64,000 nt of DNA from Pseudisothecium myosuroides (GCA_951799445.1 OX637292.1:2731296-2795295), one strand, 5' to 3'; positions 47,018 through 58,088 are shown, counted from the first letter of the stretch. Notes: generated from the sequence alone by a model not told the origin. Numbers and translations are program-made.

Positions 47018-48952
47018 AAGTCCTTGTTAAAGTTCTTCCCTTTCTTCTCACACCTCTCACTAGCCTCCATGTCTTCCACCAAGGCCATAGTCCAAGTTGG
47101 CGTGAGTGTAAAACTACCCGCTACAAAGGCCCTTTGTCACCAACCGAGCAAATATGGGAATGACAGGAGGAATGGCACAACTTTTAATGTGACGGGGTGC
47201 TCGTGTGGAGCCGGTTTTGGCTGGACAGACGTGTCAAGCTTGGAGTGGCGTTGCGGAGGCTTGCCATGGCAAGATCATCACACTGGTGATGATTCTCTTA
47301 TTATGCATCCTGGTGGAGATGCTCTGGTGACAGCACTATTCCACTCCTATGCTCCCATGCTCCCATGCTCCAATGATAGATACGGCGCCAACCTTCCTGT
47401 GCGACCAAAGTAAACCCAAAAATCAATATTGTAGCCACCATATCCGTCACCACCATACAAAAGCCAGCTTCCCAAAAGTACACACAGACAGATGACTCCT
47501 ACTCCTCCTGTCACCCCTGTCTAAGATGTACCTTATGTGAAGATGGCCTCGCCTAGTGTGGGGGCAAGCTAATGATTGTAACAAGTCCCAAAGGACCATC
47601 GCCGAAAGGGCAAGTGGGACTGAGCGGCGGGCCGAATGTCCTCCTCCTGCGAGTCTGAGACCGACGACGACCGTGGAACCAAGCCAGGTAGTGCCAGACG
47701 GAATGTGCAGCTCCCCGCACCACCAGCATTCCATCATCTGCCTGCTCTTTGTTCCTTTCTTTGGCTCTTGTGCTCTCAGGCAGTCTCAGTTCAATGTCCT
47801 GGCCTGGCCCTGCCTGGTACTCCATAGTAAGTGGTACGGTCAGAGCCTCAGTGGCTCAGTCCTCCCTTTTCTCTCGTCTTCATTCAATGCCCCCTCTTCT
47901 TTCGATGGGTTAATGAGACTTGGATACTATTATTCAATTGCTCTGACTCTAGAGTTTCATGATTAGGCCCTCATTGGGAAAAAGCTGGTGCCCTTTCTGA
48001 CAACACCGTAATCACCATGCGCTTTGGCTTTCCAAGGGAGCCAGCCTAGCCCCAAATGAAAAAAATGAAAAAAAATGAAAAAAATGGCAGTCCAGACAAC
48101 GACGATGACGAAGAGATCAAGGGACCCCCCCCTGGCTAGCTTTCTTTTAGGGGAAAAGAGACCCAGCATATTTTCAATGCTAACTGAACTGGCCGGGGGC
48201 TCGGCTTTCTGCTCCTGTCCGCTATTTGAGCTTGTGCAATGGATTTTTATTGAAATTTTGGAGTGGAAGGAGAGGACACGAATTTAAAGAAACGCTCAAT
48301 CTGTCGGCTTGTGCTTTTCTTTGGTCACTTTCGAGAGGCCAGCATAAGTATAGTCATATTGATATTTTTCTACATGTTTATGTTTCAATAGTGAATAAAG
48401 AGGAAGCAATTTCAACTATGTGGAAAAGCCCTAATATCTCAAAGCAGTATGCAAAAGCAGCCACAGCTCTCCCTTTTTGTTCCTTTTTTTTGGCACAGAA
48501 AGAAACATTTAATTTCAAAGGCGAAAGAATAATACAAAATCACCACCACCTAGCAATTCACCAGGGACAAAACGGAACGGACAACCTACCTTGACTACCC
48601 AATCCAAGAGGTAGGCTTACTCTCCTACTTAAGGTAGAACTGTCCAATACCGCCATCCGCCCAATTCCGCCACCTTCCATTTGCATCAATGGCCCACCTA
48701 TTACCACAATCTTAGCAACCCTTTATCATGATGGCAATGCACTTGGGGAGTGGACACGTCAGCCTACACTTTAACAAGGGTCTATTCACTCTTTATCATT
48801 TTAGCTCTTGACAAATCACAGAAAATTCACTTTTTGTCATAATGTCTTCATTCTTTTTGCAAATGACTTCTTTCAAACTTTTCAATCTCTAAAAAAGCGT
48901 GGGAGATGACAAATAGCTTCTCCAAAGTACCTAATAGCAAATATATGTAGTA
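47018..48952. other. Low-copy block, no gene assigned
   Basis: Mixed composition with overlapping open frames on both strands: 129 codons (+, 47024-47413), 136 codons (+, 47556-47966), 122 codons (+, 48226-48594). None shows a domain I recognise and no splice-consistent chain was evident. It may be the decayed edge of a gene or regulatory DNA. Confidence 0.3.
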
Positions 48953-49104
48953 TTGTAGAACTTCTCTAAAGTGATGGAACATTGATTACCTTGTTCCGCA
49001 CTATATCCAATCCCAGAATAACACATCAGAGAAATTTTTTGATATTCGTAAACAGGGAGATTTGAGCCCAGTCCCGAGGCTATCACTTTAGGGAAGTTTT
49101 GTTG
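48953..49104. mobile_element. TA-flanked MITE, 152 bp
   Basis: Left TTGTAGAACTTCTCTAAAGT and (minus strand from right) CAACAAAACTTCCCTAAAGT pair, with TA at 48951-48952 and 49105-49106. The ends match the outer element at 26262-27981 (CAATAGAACTTCTTTAAAGT). This form of end is typical of pogo/mariner-type plant MITEs. Confidence 0.65.
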
Positions 49105-49155
49105 TAATGGATTGATCTATCTTAGGACCGCTTTTATGTGGAGTCAAGGACCATA

Positions 49156-49231
49156 GAAGCCTACCCATCAGTGGTGGAATGGGAGTCTAAGTTTTTTGGA
49201 GCTCCCATTCCATCGCTAATGGGTGGGCTTC
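49156..49231. other. Compact 76-nt hairpin
   Basis: GAAGCCTACCCATCAGTGGT/GGAATGGGAG (49156-49185) pairs with CTCCCATTCCATCGCTAATG/GGTGGGCTTC (49202-49231), about 26 of 30 positions, around a 16-nt loop. The size and mismatch pattern would suit a microRNA precursor, but I recognise no mature family and it may be a very small MITE or a remnant. Confidence 0.5.
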
Positions 49232-49738
49232 ACCGACCCCCAACTCTACAAGGAAGGCCACCCTTAACCCTCTCACCTTCTCTAGAACAAATAGCTTAGC
49301 TTTGAATTAACCCTCGTTATGCATTGATAGGACTGAGAAAAGTGCATGAAGATGAATGGACATGAATTGATGGATGGATGCGGCCCGTGGATGTGTTACA
49401 AGGAGATTGGCGGTAAACCAATGGTCACTTGTATCCCAGGCCATTCAATGAAGGGCTTATATGAACCATCCTAAAATCGCCCTCATTTCAAATCCCCCCC
49501 TTACGTACCCGTGGAATACATTTCAGAAGAAAGATGTACACCTCAAGTACATGAGGGCGAAATTGGGATTTGAGTGGCAATAGGCTGGTTCACCTTAAGT
49601 TTAGTTTGATAGTGCCTTTTGTTTTGTGTTCTCCCACGTCTGTATGAATTTGCCGGCACTCCGCTCCAGCATTGCCATCAACAGAAATTTCTGCATTGGG
49701 TTTCCAAAAAATTGGAAAATACACTATGCAGAGTGGAT
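49232..49738. other. Intergenic DNA, nothing recognised
   Basis: No supported open frame. The 104-codon frame starting at 49619 runs into the TTAA element and is not a gene. Confidence 0.35.
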
Positions 49739-49742
49739 TTAA

Positions 49743-49964
49743 TCCTTGAAAGCCGGGCTAGTGACCGTGGAAATCATCCCTTTTGGCATCAGATGACATC
49801 ATCTTCTTTGAAAAAAGCAAAAGTGCTTATTGGAGGTCAAACTACTATTCATGATCTACCCTTTCCACACAAAATTCCAAGGATGAATAGTTGCAGTTTC
49901 GTCCTACACGGGAGATTCTCTTGTCATTCATAGGCCGTAAAACGTTCGCTTCGACGTTTAAGGG
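49743..49964. mobile_element. Short TTAA-flanked element, family B copy 3
   Basis: TTAA at 49739-49742 and 49965-49968; ends TCCTTGAAAGCCG and (minus strand) CCCTTAAACGTCG. The core matches 7265-7467 and 12411-12592 closely (GTGACCGTGGAAATCATCCC, ATGACATCATCTT, ACAAAATTCCAAGGATGAA). 222 bp, non-coding. With TTAA target and CCC-starting ends it fits the piggyBac-type group, with different interior sequence from the 0.9-kb family. Confidence 0.75.
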
Positions 49965-49992
49965 TTAAACCAAACCAACTGAACTTAAACTT

Positions 49993-50326
49993 ACTAAGGT
50001 AGAAGGTCCATAAACCAACCATCTAAGCACTGGAACTGAATTTTAGGCAGGTGAAACTTCTCAAAATATTTTTCAGTGAATTTTCCTTCAAAGACAAGAG
50101 GAGTTGGCATCTAATCCAAGTCGTTTCATATTTTTTGGATCATTTTTGAATTAGTTATGAAATTTTGAAGTTGAACTACCCTAGGGCTCTAAAACCGCCC
50201 ACCCCTGAAATGTACATTGTTGGTACATTAGTGAAGGCTATGAAAAAAAAACATGTACAAACTGTGTACATTTATGGGGTGGGCGGTTCTAAATGCCCGA
50301 ACTGTTCTTGAGCCTTCTACCTTAGT
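49993..50326. mobile_element. MITE, 334 bp, ends ACTAAGGTAGAAGG
   Basis: ACTAAGGTAGAAGG (left) and CCTTCTACCTTAGT (right) are exact inverted complements over 14 bp. A strong inner hairpin pairs ACCGCCCACCCC and AATGTACA (from about 50193) with TGTACATTTATGGGGTGGGC (about 50264-50283). The 87-codon frame at 50253 is not supported. Confidence 0.65.
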
Positions 50327-50962
50327 CCATCCATCCAGTCGGCTCAAGCAAGCAAGAATTAAGTTTGGGAATTGCCATATTCTGCATCAACTCATTTGCA
50401 ATGGCAGCCAGGGGGGGGGTATATTTTATGATGAAGTTGGATCACATCCATCCTTTTTTATTTCTTTATTTCTTTTGCTAGCCTGGCTACAAGGCTACAA
50501 GAATTCAGTCCGGTGAAGGTATTGGTTCTGGAAAATTTTGTACTACATTAATAATAACAGTAATGATATCCATATTATTATTATTATTATTATTATTTGG
50601 CTAGCTACAACTACTATGTCGTTTCTGACCATTCACACAACAAAGTCTCATTGAAAACTGGCTAAGTATTTCCCTTTTCTACCTGACCTTTCTGCCATTT
50701 CCAGTAGGCTCGTACGTTATGGAGACCCCCCTGCCCAGAATGGAGTGAAATCTGGCGATAGGTATTCACCTCCAAAAATGAATGGCTGGAAATGCACTCT
50801 CCCGCCAATGGTTTGCTGGTCTCCTTGGAGACCACAGAAAGCCTGATAGCTTATCCAAGGATAAAACATTGCCACTGATTGATGATAAGTTAGCCCCCTG
50901 GCTGCAACCCTGCCTGTCTGTCCTTCCCCACTCCATAAAAGTTATACTGAGTACTACTGTAC
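50327..50962. other. Low-copy DNA with an (ATT)n microsatellite
   Basis: (ATT)n lies at about 50573-50598. No gene recognised. Confidence 0.4.
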
Positions 50963-50964
50963 AG

Positions 50965-51041
50965 TATTTTTATTTTTATTTTTATTTTTATTTTTATTTT
51001 TATTTTTATTTTTATTTTTATTTTTATTTTTATTTTTATTT
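50965..51041. repeat. (TTTTTA)n microsatellite
   Basis: About 12-13 uninterrupted hexamers TTTTTA, ending TTTTCTTAAAAC. It produces artificial repetitive open frames on both strands. Confidence 0.95.
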
Positions 51042-51092
51042 TCTTAAAACAAATGAAATGAAATGAAATTGCCAGGGTAGTACTGTACTGTA

Positions 51093-51478
51093 CAGTATTT
51101 TGAAAGGCTACTGCAACTCCAGGTCGGTCTCCATCCATCTGAAGTCCAGCCAGTCAACATCCCAACTCCTTCATCCCACTCATCCCAATACAGTACAATA
51201 ATACAGTAAATACTCCAAAAAACATTATTTTTTTATTTTTTTATTTACACACTGCGAGGGGTTTCCATCAGGTAGAGAGCTAGGCTGAGAGAGAAACTCG
51301 TTCTAGGGTGGATTCTTTATAGAGAGCTAGGCTGATTTCACGTCAGATTAACACAACCTGTCACCGCCACCAAAGTCATCTTTTCTTGGACTGGCCCCGG
51401 CCATGCATTAGGGGGGTTCTAACAACTAATATCCCGAGCACCTCTCATGTTAAAGACAACATGAAAATGGAAAAAAAA
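51093..51478 (+). repeat. Local duplication, copy A (contains SINE 1)
   Basis: CAGTATTTTGAAAGGCTACTG through CATCTGAAG, CCAGTCAACATCCCAACTC, ATACAGTAAATACTCCAAA and, after the SINE, CATCTTTTCTTGGACTGG to CCTCTCATGTTAAAGAC; all recur in the same order at 52190-52385. Confidence 0.8.
51220..51369 (-). mobile_element. SINE 1, 5'-truncated, with CCAAA target duplication
   Basis: On the minus strand it starts GTGGCGGTGACAGG, just downstream of where the B-box would be, contains TGACGTGAAATCAGCCTAGC and TGATGGAAACCCCT, and ends in an A-rich AAATAAAAAAATAAT tail at 51222-51245. CCAAA flanks it (51215-51219 and 51370-51374), and copy B of the local duplication has the uninterrupted site. It contains an extra internal copy of the AGCCTAGCTCTCT segment compared with SINE 2. 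Confidence 0.8.
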
Positions 51479-51820
51479 AGGGGGGGAGGAAAAAACAAAC
51501 ATAAAACTGAAATTCATTCTCCAAGAGGGGGCCAAAAAAATTGCACTAATAAGCCATTCAACATGGTTCCCATCATTATATTGAGAAACTTTTTGTAGGA
51601 TTTTGTTGGTGGTCAAAACATGATTCTAACTTAGATTCTCTTTAAATGCATTTTTAGACACTATAAGAATAAATTACTAATTTTCAAAGGGCTGAAAATA
51701 GTTGTTTTTAAAATCGACCATAGACTCTTATGAACAGTGGGAATACATTATAGGCCAGAACCTAGAGTGGTCCATTTTAGAAAGTGGTTGAAACAAGGTG
51801 TAAGTTAGTTAGATGTATTT

Positions 51821-52165
51821 AGTATTTTTTTTTGACACAAGCGTGTTGAACAACACACAGAAAGGGGTTTCCGTCATGCAGAGAGGCTGATTTCACGCCA
51901 GATAAACCACCTGTCACAGCCAAGTATCGAACCTGCAACCATTCCATTCCATTTGGGTACCTTTCCACCATCATCTGGTAAAAATCAGCCAGATAAACCA
52001 CCTGTCACCGCCAGGCATCGAACCTGCAACCATTCCATTCAGTTTGGGTACCTTTCCACCATCATCTGGTAAAATCAGCCAGATAAACCACCTGTCACCG
52101 CCAAGTATCGAACCTACAACCACGCCATTTAGTTTGGGTACCTTTCCACCATCATCTCGTAGTTT
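51821..52165 (-). mobile_element. SINE 2 with a triplicated tRNA-like head
   Basis: Read on the minus strand, three consecutive units of about 90 bp (starting near 52152, 52062 and 51972) each carry an A-box-like TGGTGGAAAGG and, about 25 nt later, a B-box-like GGTTCGAT(A/G)C (51924-51933, 52015-52024, 52105-52114), then GACAGGTGGTTTATCTGGC. Only the last unit continues into the SINE body (TGAAATCAGCCTCTCTGCAT, GACGGAAACCCCTTTC) and a T-rich/A-rich tail near 51822-51833. A/B boxes of this form mark RNA polymerase III promoters of tRNA-derived SINEs. Confidence 0.8.
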
Positions 52166-52189
52166 AGGGTCATCTCGGACCAATGTACC

Positions 52190-52385
52190 CAGTATTTTGA
52201 AAGGCTACTGCAAGGTCCCCATCCATCTGAAGCCAGTCAACATCCCAACTCTGTCATCCCCATACCATAATACAGTAAATACTCCAAAGTTCATCTTTTC
52301 ATGGACTGGACCTGGCCATGAGTAGTTTCTGACAAGTACTATCCCAAGTGCCTCTCATGTTAAAGACCAAAAAAAATTGGAAAAA
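52190..52385 (+). repeat. Local duplication, copy B (empty site)
   Basis: Counterpart of 51093-51478 without the SINE: TACTCCAAAGTTCATCTTTT reads straight through the insertion point. Confidence 0.8.
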
Positions 52386-52737
52386 AAATGGAAAAATGGA
52401 AAAGAAAACATAAACTCAAACTCGTTCCCCAGTCGTCGAGTCTCACGACTGCAACTCCCCCAGGCACCGAGTTTTGTTGGTAAGGATTCAAATTCATGAT
52501 AGCAAGAGATATCATGCTTGGCTCTATACAGAAAAAGAACCTCCGTGCATCCGATGATTTTCAACAACCAAAAGTAAAGTGGTACCTGAGTGTACTTAAT
52601 CCTAGTACACACAATAGTGAGCAGATTCATTGGATTTAAAACTTTCTGAGATTTTATAATTTATAATTTAGGAACTAATGGACAATGCAATCCCTAGTAA
52701 GTAGCAAAAGAACAAATTTGTCAACTTTCTGATTTTG

Positions 52738-52999
52738 AATCTTCATTCTGACTTGCTTGACATTGCTTTACGATTATTTTGAATCGTACTATCCCCTCAA
52801 AAGGGACACCCTCATCTAAATTGTTAACAAAGCAACGATTTACTTTACTCAAGCACCACATATTTTGTCTGTAGGTTCTAATGAGGACAACGCGGCTAGA
52901 AGCAGAAGGGAAATCATCGGCAACCATAAGGTCGAAACACCTAAAAGCAACACTTTCTTCTGGTCCCACTATGATCTCAAAGCTTGAATCATCCCCCAA
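52738..52999 (-). CDS. Hypothetical 87-92-codon open frame, possible exon
   Basis: The frame begins after a stop just upstream, shows no ATG at its 5' edge (first in-frame codon candidates TTG) and ends in TGA at 52738-52740. The product has balanced, protein-like composition (SSFEIIVGPEESVAFRCFDL, VLIRTYRQNM, GVPFEGIVRFKIIV) unlike the low-complexity frames of the AT-rich surroundings, and there is no frame of similar quality in the other readings. I recognise no domain. It may be the terminal exon of a gene or of a TE-captured fragment. Confidence 0.3.
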
Positions 53000-53357
53000 A
53001 AATTGATGAGGTCATTAGCGACGTCAAGAGAAATGCAATCCAAGTGTTGGTTTTGTGATTTTCCAACACTTTATTAATATTTTAGAATTTTCAAAGTTGA
53101 GAACATAGGATAGCTGTACGTAACACGAGATTGACTTAGAATGGCCGGCACCCTTCAAGCATGAAATGTCTAAACTAACTTTCAATGCTTGTTTCTGAAA
53201 AGTTGCGATGGTTTTGAGTCAAAGAGGACGGTGTTTATTGAAGGTCATTTTTTAGGTGTTAGAGAACATAACGTTGCTTTCAGGTAGTTCTACCTTATCG
53301 AGTAGATGTTTGCCTAACATGCTTTTAAAGAGATTTACAAGTTTGTACCGTATTTAA

Positions 53358-54192
53358 TCCCTAAAGTTCCAAAGCCTTTTCTTCATCAAATTCCAGTCTA
53401 AATTGTCATTTCTATTGCAAAGTGCAAAAAAAATTGAAAATTATTTTTTTCGCGTATCTAACCATAAGATCTTGCAATAGACTAGTATAAAAATGTGTGG
53501 AAGAAATTTCAGAAACTTTAACCGCATAGATTGCAAGATTTTTGCGTTTGAAGTATGAAAACTAGGTTTTTGTAATTTCTTTGTCTAGATTTTTAGGCTT
53601 TGAATTTTTTTAGCTTGAAATTTTTGCACTAGCAATATAGAATTAAAAAAAATCATATTGAAGAATTCAATTGAAAGTTTAGGGAAAAAGAGTTGAAAAA
53701 CACACACACACACTTCATTTTCATTCTTAAAAAAATTATTAAGTAGAAGTTTGTATGAAAGAAGAAAAAACTAAATTATTAATAGGTCTTACATGGAAAT
53801 GAAATACAATGATTCCAACGGTGAGATTGTTCTAGCAAGAGAGCTAAACCTTGGCAAGTGCTTTTTTTGAAAAATTGTTGAAATTGCGTTCAAAAATGAA
53901 TCTAACGTGTTATTTTTTCAAGAAAGTGTTTAGATTGTTTAAAAAAGAAGATTATCTATAATTTACTCTTCACTAGTCCAAATAAAATGAATCAAATCTT
54001 TCTAGATAAACAAAAATGCTATCTATGAGAAGTAATTTTATTTTGACTTATTGAAATAAAAATTATATCCCTAGAAAGCTAATGTGTTTCCTAATCTTCA
54101 AATTACAAAAAAAATCATGACAAAAAATTGAAATTGTAGGAGCCTACTTGAAATCAATTTTGTCCACCAAAGGGACAATGGGACTTTAGAAG
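53358..54192 (-). mobile_element. Non-autonomous piggyBac-type element, 835 bp, diverged
   Basis: TTAA at 53354-53357 and 54193-54196. The left end TCCCTAAAGTTCCAAAGCCT and the following ATTGTCATTTCTATTGCAAAG match the inverted right end of 46085-47013; the right end (minus strand: CTTCTAAAGTCCCATTGTCC, then GGACAAA) matches its left end. The element therefore lies in reverse orientation and is older than 46085-47013, judging by the mutated termini. Confidence 0.7.
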
Positions 54193-54689
54193 TTAATTTT
54201 TTTTACCTATAAGTTTTGCATCTGGAGACAAACTCCTACGAATACAATTTTGAAAATATTTTCTGAAATTTTATTTAGAGTGAAGATATCTTCTAGCATT
54301 CCAACAAGTCAATTTGCAAAAGAAACAAGTTTGTGGTTGAAAATTTATATCATTTTTAATTTACTTGAACTTCAAAACAATTAAAAAGAGTTGTTTTCTT
54401 AAATTAAAAATAAATAAATCTTGTAGGATAGATCTATATCTACTAGGAAAATTTATATTCATTCCATTCTAACACTAGTGGAATTCAGGGCTGCATAGAC
54501 TAGAAAAATGACTATGAGAAGACCCACTTGTAGTCAAGTTTGTCATGTGGGTCTTTTTGTAGGTCATTTTTCTAGGATATTAGGCCCAAGTTTGTACTAG
54601 TGTAATGAATGAGGTAAAAGATATGAATTTTTTTGTTTGGCAACCAGTCATGAAATGTTTCAAGGAAATAACTATGAGGTTTGTTTCTT

Positions 54690-55746
54690 AATTCAATTTC
54701 CAATAACTCAACAAAAAAGTGCATAGGACTCAGGTGATTTTCTACAATATTTTCACCATTGGGATTAGCTCATTTCAATTACTTGTTAGATTCTTTTGCA
54801 ATTTAGTTTTTTTAATCTCATGTATCCTTGTTCATAATGATTATTCAAAGGATGGAAATGAGTTGTTGTTGTTTTTTAATTTTTTTCTATAGATTACCAA
54901 TTCAAAATTTTAACATAATATCAAATTCCTCAAGTGGTGGAAGACAAGCATTTTTTTTCTTGAAAAGTTTTAAAGTTGACTCTTCACCTTTTGGTGCAAT
55001 ATGAAAAAACTTATTGTGCTACTTTGATCATTATGATCTTAGAGATGCTAAAGAATTAAGCTATTTTTAATTGGTGGACTGGTGGAGAAGTAAACATTCA
55101 AGTTAGGTACAATATCCTACTATTAAATGTTGCAAAAGAGATCACAAACTTGACCACTCCATGTTGTTGTCAACATGTACAATTTTGTGGTAAGTTTAAT
55201 CATAATGCTCAAAGAACTTTAGGGATTGATGTAAATGAAAAAAATGCATGCATAGATTCCATACTTTTATTGACCTATAAATTTTGTTTTTCATTTTTAT
55301 AAGTTTTTCTTTTTAAACAAGTATTTGATTGTTTTTAAACAACCTTATTATTTTTAACTAAGTTAGGAGCCATCTAGAAAGAATTGTACTTTAAAAAAAA
55401 TCTAGATATCTATGAAAAAATTCAAGTTAATTAGAGAATGTGCCTTCAAAAGAATGAAGGGGCTATGCTTAATTTACTCACAATACGGATAATTCTTCCT
55501 CTGGATCTTTATTCTTGGGAGCTTCAACATTGTCAACATTATTTAAACGTAAATATCTTGCAATTTACATGATAATTTTTTTTGAAATCTCTCCTATGCA
55601 TTTTTCAACTAGTTTAGTGCCAGATCCTATGATAAAATATGCAAAAAAAAAAATCAATTTGTAAATTTTTTTGCTTTTTGCAGTAGACATTATGGTAGTT
55701 TTAAGTGTGTTTTTTTAATAAAAAGAAGGCTTTGAAACTTTAGGGA
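54690..55746 (+). mobile_element. 5'-truncated piggyBac-type element remnant
   Basis: It ends GAAACTTTAGGGA at TTAA 55747-55750. 55540-55746 (AATATCTTGCAATTTACATG, GTGCCAGATCCTATG, GCAGTAGACATTATGGTAGTT) aligns with 46800-47013, and 54745-54840 (CTACAATATTTTCACCATTGGGAT, CATTTCAATTACTTGTTAG) with 46520-46600. The left end was not located. Confidence 0.55.
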
Positions 55747-55750
55747 TTAA

Positions 55751-56762
55751 AAGCCTAAACTTCAAAGTCCTACTCAATAGAAAAAAAATCAAACCTTCGA
55801 AAGGCTGCTCCATAGTCCTCAAAGGACCCAAATCTTACATTTTATCTCGCATTTTCATTATTTTTTTCCCTATTGCTGCTCATGGTATGTTGGAATGCCA
55901 GATGGTTGTTAAGGTTTGCAGTGGCTCAAAATCCAAATACTAGAGGTCCAATTCATTATTAAATACCTTCTAAAGTGATGCACCTTGCAATCTAACCAAG
56001 TTGTTAAAAAAAATCCTCTTGGGCTCCATTAATTGCATTATTTGCCAATTAAATAGAGTGATAGCAATCCAAATTGAGGAGAAGAATGACTAATCAGATT
56101 AGTATTAGAAAATTCAATTTTATGGAAAATAAATTTGAATGCAAAGTAGGCATTCAAAAATGAGGAAGCATTCATCAATAGTTGATGTTCCAACTTTCCT
56201 ACTTGTGGTTTGCCATTATGAGTAAAATAACAGAAATTGTATTATTTAATACCAAAGCTTTACACCTCAACATCATTCTCTTGTCAAAAGTAATGAACAA
56301 AATTCATTTCATACCTTTCTCTCATCCAAAACTTTTGATTGAAAGATTTAAATCAAAAACAAAGTTTTGAAGCTAAAGTCAACTTGATTACATACATTTT
56401 CTTAGTTGATCAAGTTTTGAAAAAAAATAATTAATTATGTTCAAATCAAATATTAAATTTTGCAACAAACACAAATATTGCATTTTGATTAACCTTGAGC
56501 AAAACTAAAACACATATTATATCCTAATTTATATATTCCACTTGAATTCTTTACCGTTCATTTGTATGAAGTGTTTGTCTTCTTTCTACAATTCAAACAT
56601 TAATTGGGTAAAGAAGTTGTGTGTATGATTTAGGACTTATAAACTTTTAATCAGGAACAAAATCTCAAGTAGTATATAATTCAATCTTGGAAGTCTACCT
56701 TCCTTTCCAATTTGAACTAATTGTTAAATTTTATCACTCCTCTCTTAAAAGTCACAGAAGCT
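55751..56762. other. AT-rich DNA with a possible end of element G
   Basis: 55797-55830 (GAAAGGCTGCTCCATAGTCC) and the following GGTCCAATTCATTATTAAATACC resemble 14110-14310 of element G. No gene. The 62-codon frame at 56182 is unsupported. Confidence 0.35.
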
Positions 56763-57474
56763 AAGGGTCGTTGCAAGAAACACTTTTTTTTGTCCCCTTG
56801 GCCTTGAATAAGTTGTTTTTTATTCATAACTTTTGCGTCATATGTCCATTTTCTATAAAAATTTGAAATAAAGGTACATGTGGTAATTTCAAATATTGAA
56901 TAATTTCTTCCAATATTTTAAAATTATGTCATTATTTTTAAACTGCCCCCAATTGAATGTCTACCTTGGCCATTTTGGGGGATTTTAGTATAGTTTCTAA
57001 CCCAAAAATTCATATTTGAAGGTGAAAATTGAGATACAAGGAGTTCTACTAAAGTTATACAAGCATAAAAAGAGATTTTTTTTAAATAGTAAAATATCCA
57101 CCTTCCACATGTGCTCAAAATGCACTGCTTTTGAGCACGTGCAAAGAATACAATTTTTCCTGAAGATGCAAATGGTTGAAAAGAAACATCTTCTTATGAG
57201 GAAAAATAGATTTTTTTTGGAATTTTTTACTATGTTCTTAAAATCAAATCCCAAAGTGTCTATTTTCTTGCATTTTCCGTCACTCTTTGAATGTGCATAA
57301 CTTTTAGAGATAAATTGTTCTCGGTCTGAATTTTCACACACATACTATGTTGAATGCTTTACAAATTATCTATATTTTATTTCATTTAAGAAAAAATTAT
57401 CCCAAAAGTCAAAATGCTCTAATATTGAAGTTGTTTTGAGCCAAAACCGACAGGTGTTTCTTGCAACTACCCTT
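56763..57474 (+). mobile_element. Q-family element, 712 bp, uninterrupted
   Basis: AAGGGTCGTTGCAAGAAACA (left) and GTGTTTCTTGCAACTACCCT (right) are inverted termini. This is the cleanest Q copy and the reference for the ones at 22375, 29340 and 44903. The interior is collinear with 44903-45643. Open frames of about 94-114 codons on the two strands are not shared by other copies. Confidence 0.75.
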
Positions 57475-57923
57475 AAATAAAATTTCCATTAGTTTATTTG
57501 AATCTAGTTAGGTTTTCTTCTCAAATGTTGGAATTTGATTTGATTCTTTACTGTCTTCACTTTACTCCAACTTGGTTTGCAATTCTTGCATTGCAATTAT
57601 GACAATTTTGGCATTTCCATCACTAACTTGGTATATAGATTAACTTCACTACCATTTCACATTTCAAATTAGGATAACTTAAACAGACAATGTAGGTCAA
57701 ACTCTACTCTAAGGCAGTATTCAAACCACAAAATCTAATACAACTTGGTAACACACTTTCAATACAAATTCCATATTGCACATTTATGTACACACACAAC
57801 CAACATTTCAAATAAACACATACTCTTTAAACCACCAAATTCATACTAGATTCATTTTACCAAATGAAGACTCATGGATTTGGACAATTTCAATTTGAGG
57901 CATCAAACCACTAGAAGAAGTCT
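57475..57923. other. AT-rich spacer, nothing recognised
   Basis: No open frames or repeats of note. Confidence 0.35.
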
Positions 57924-58088
57924 CACACATTCTAGCTCATGTTTTGTGTTAAATCTAACACAATTATGTGGCAAATAACTTAGTTTCAGTATTATTTTAG
58001 TAATAGTTCAGTTAAATTTGCGTTATTTCCAACACAGTTTGTTAATTTCAACCTCGAATTTAACACAAAACATTAGCTGGAATGTGTG
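57924..58088. mobile_element. MITE, 165 bp, TIR CACACATTC
   Basis: Left CACACATTCTAGCTCATGTT and (minus strand from right) CACACATTCCAGCTAATGTT pair for about 31 bp with two mismatches, continuing TTGTGTTAAAT. Non-coding. No target duplication evident. Confidence 0.75.

Noticed and set aside
47024..48594. A multi-exon gene in the 47-48.6 kb low-copy block
   Set aside because: Frames of 122-136 codons exist, but no domain, consistent splice chain or start context was found.
50782..51138. ORFs with (YF)n and (KI)n runs
   Set aside because: Translation of the (TTTTTA)n microsatellite.
51924..52114. tRNA genes at the B-box sites
   Set aside because: B-box-like motifs only; the flanks do not form a cloverleaf with acceptor stem.
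51821..52165. A CRISPR-like or tandem-satellite reading of the ~90-bp repeats
   Set aside because: Units contain tRNA-like A and B boxes and adjoin a SINE body; there are no spacers and the context is eukaryotic.
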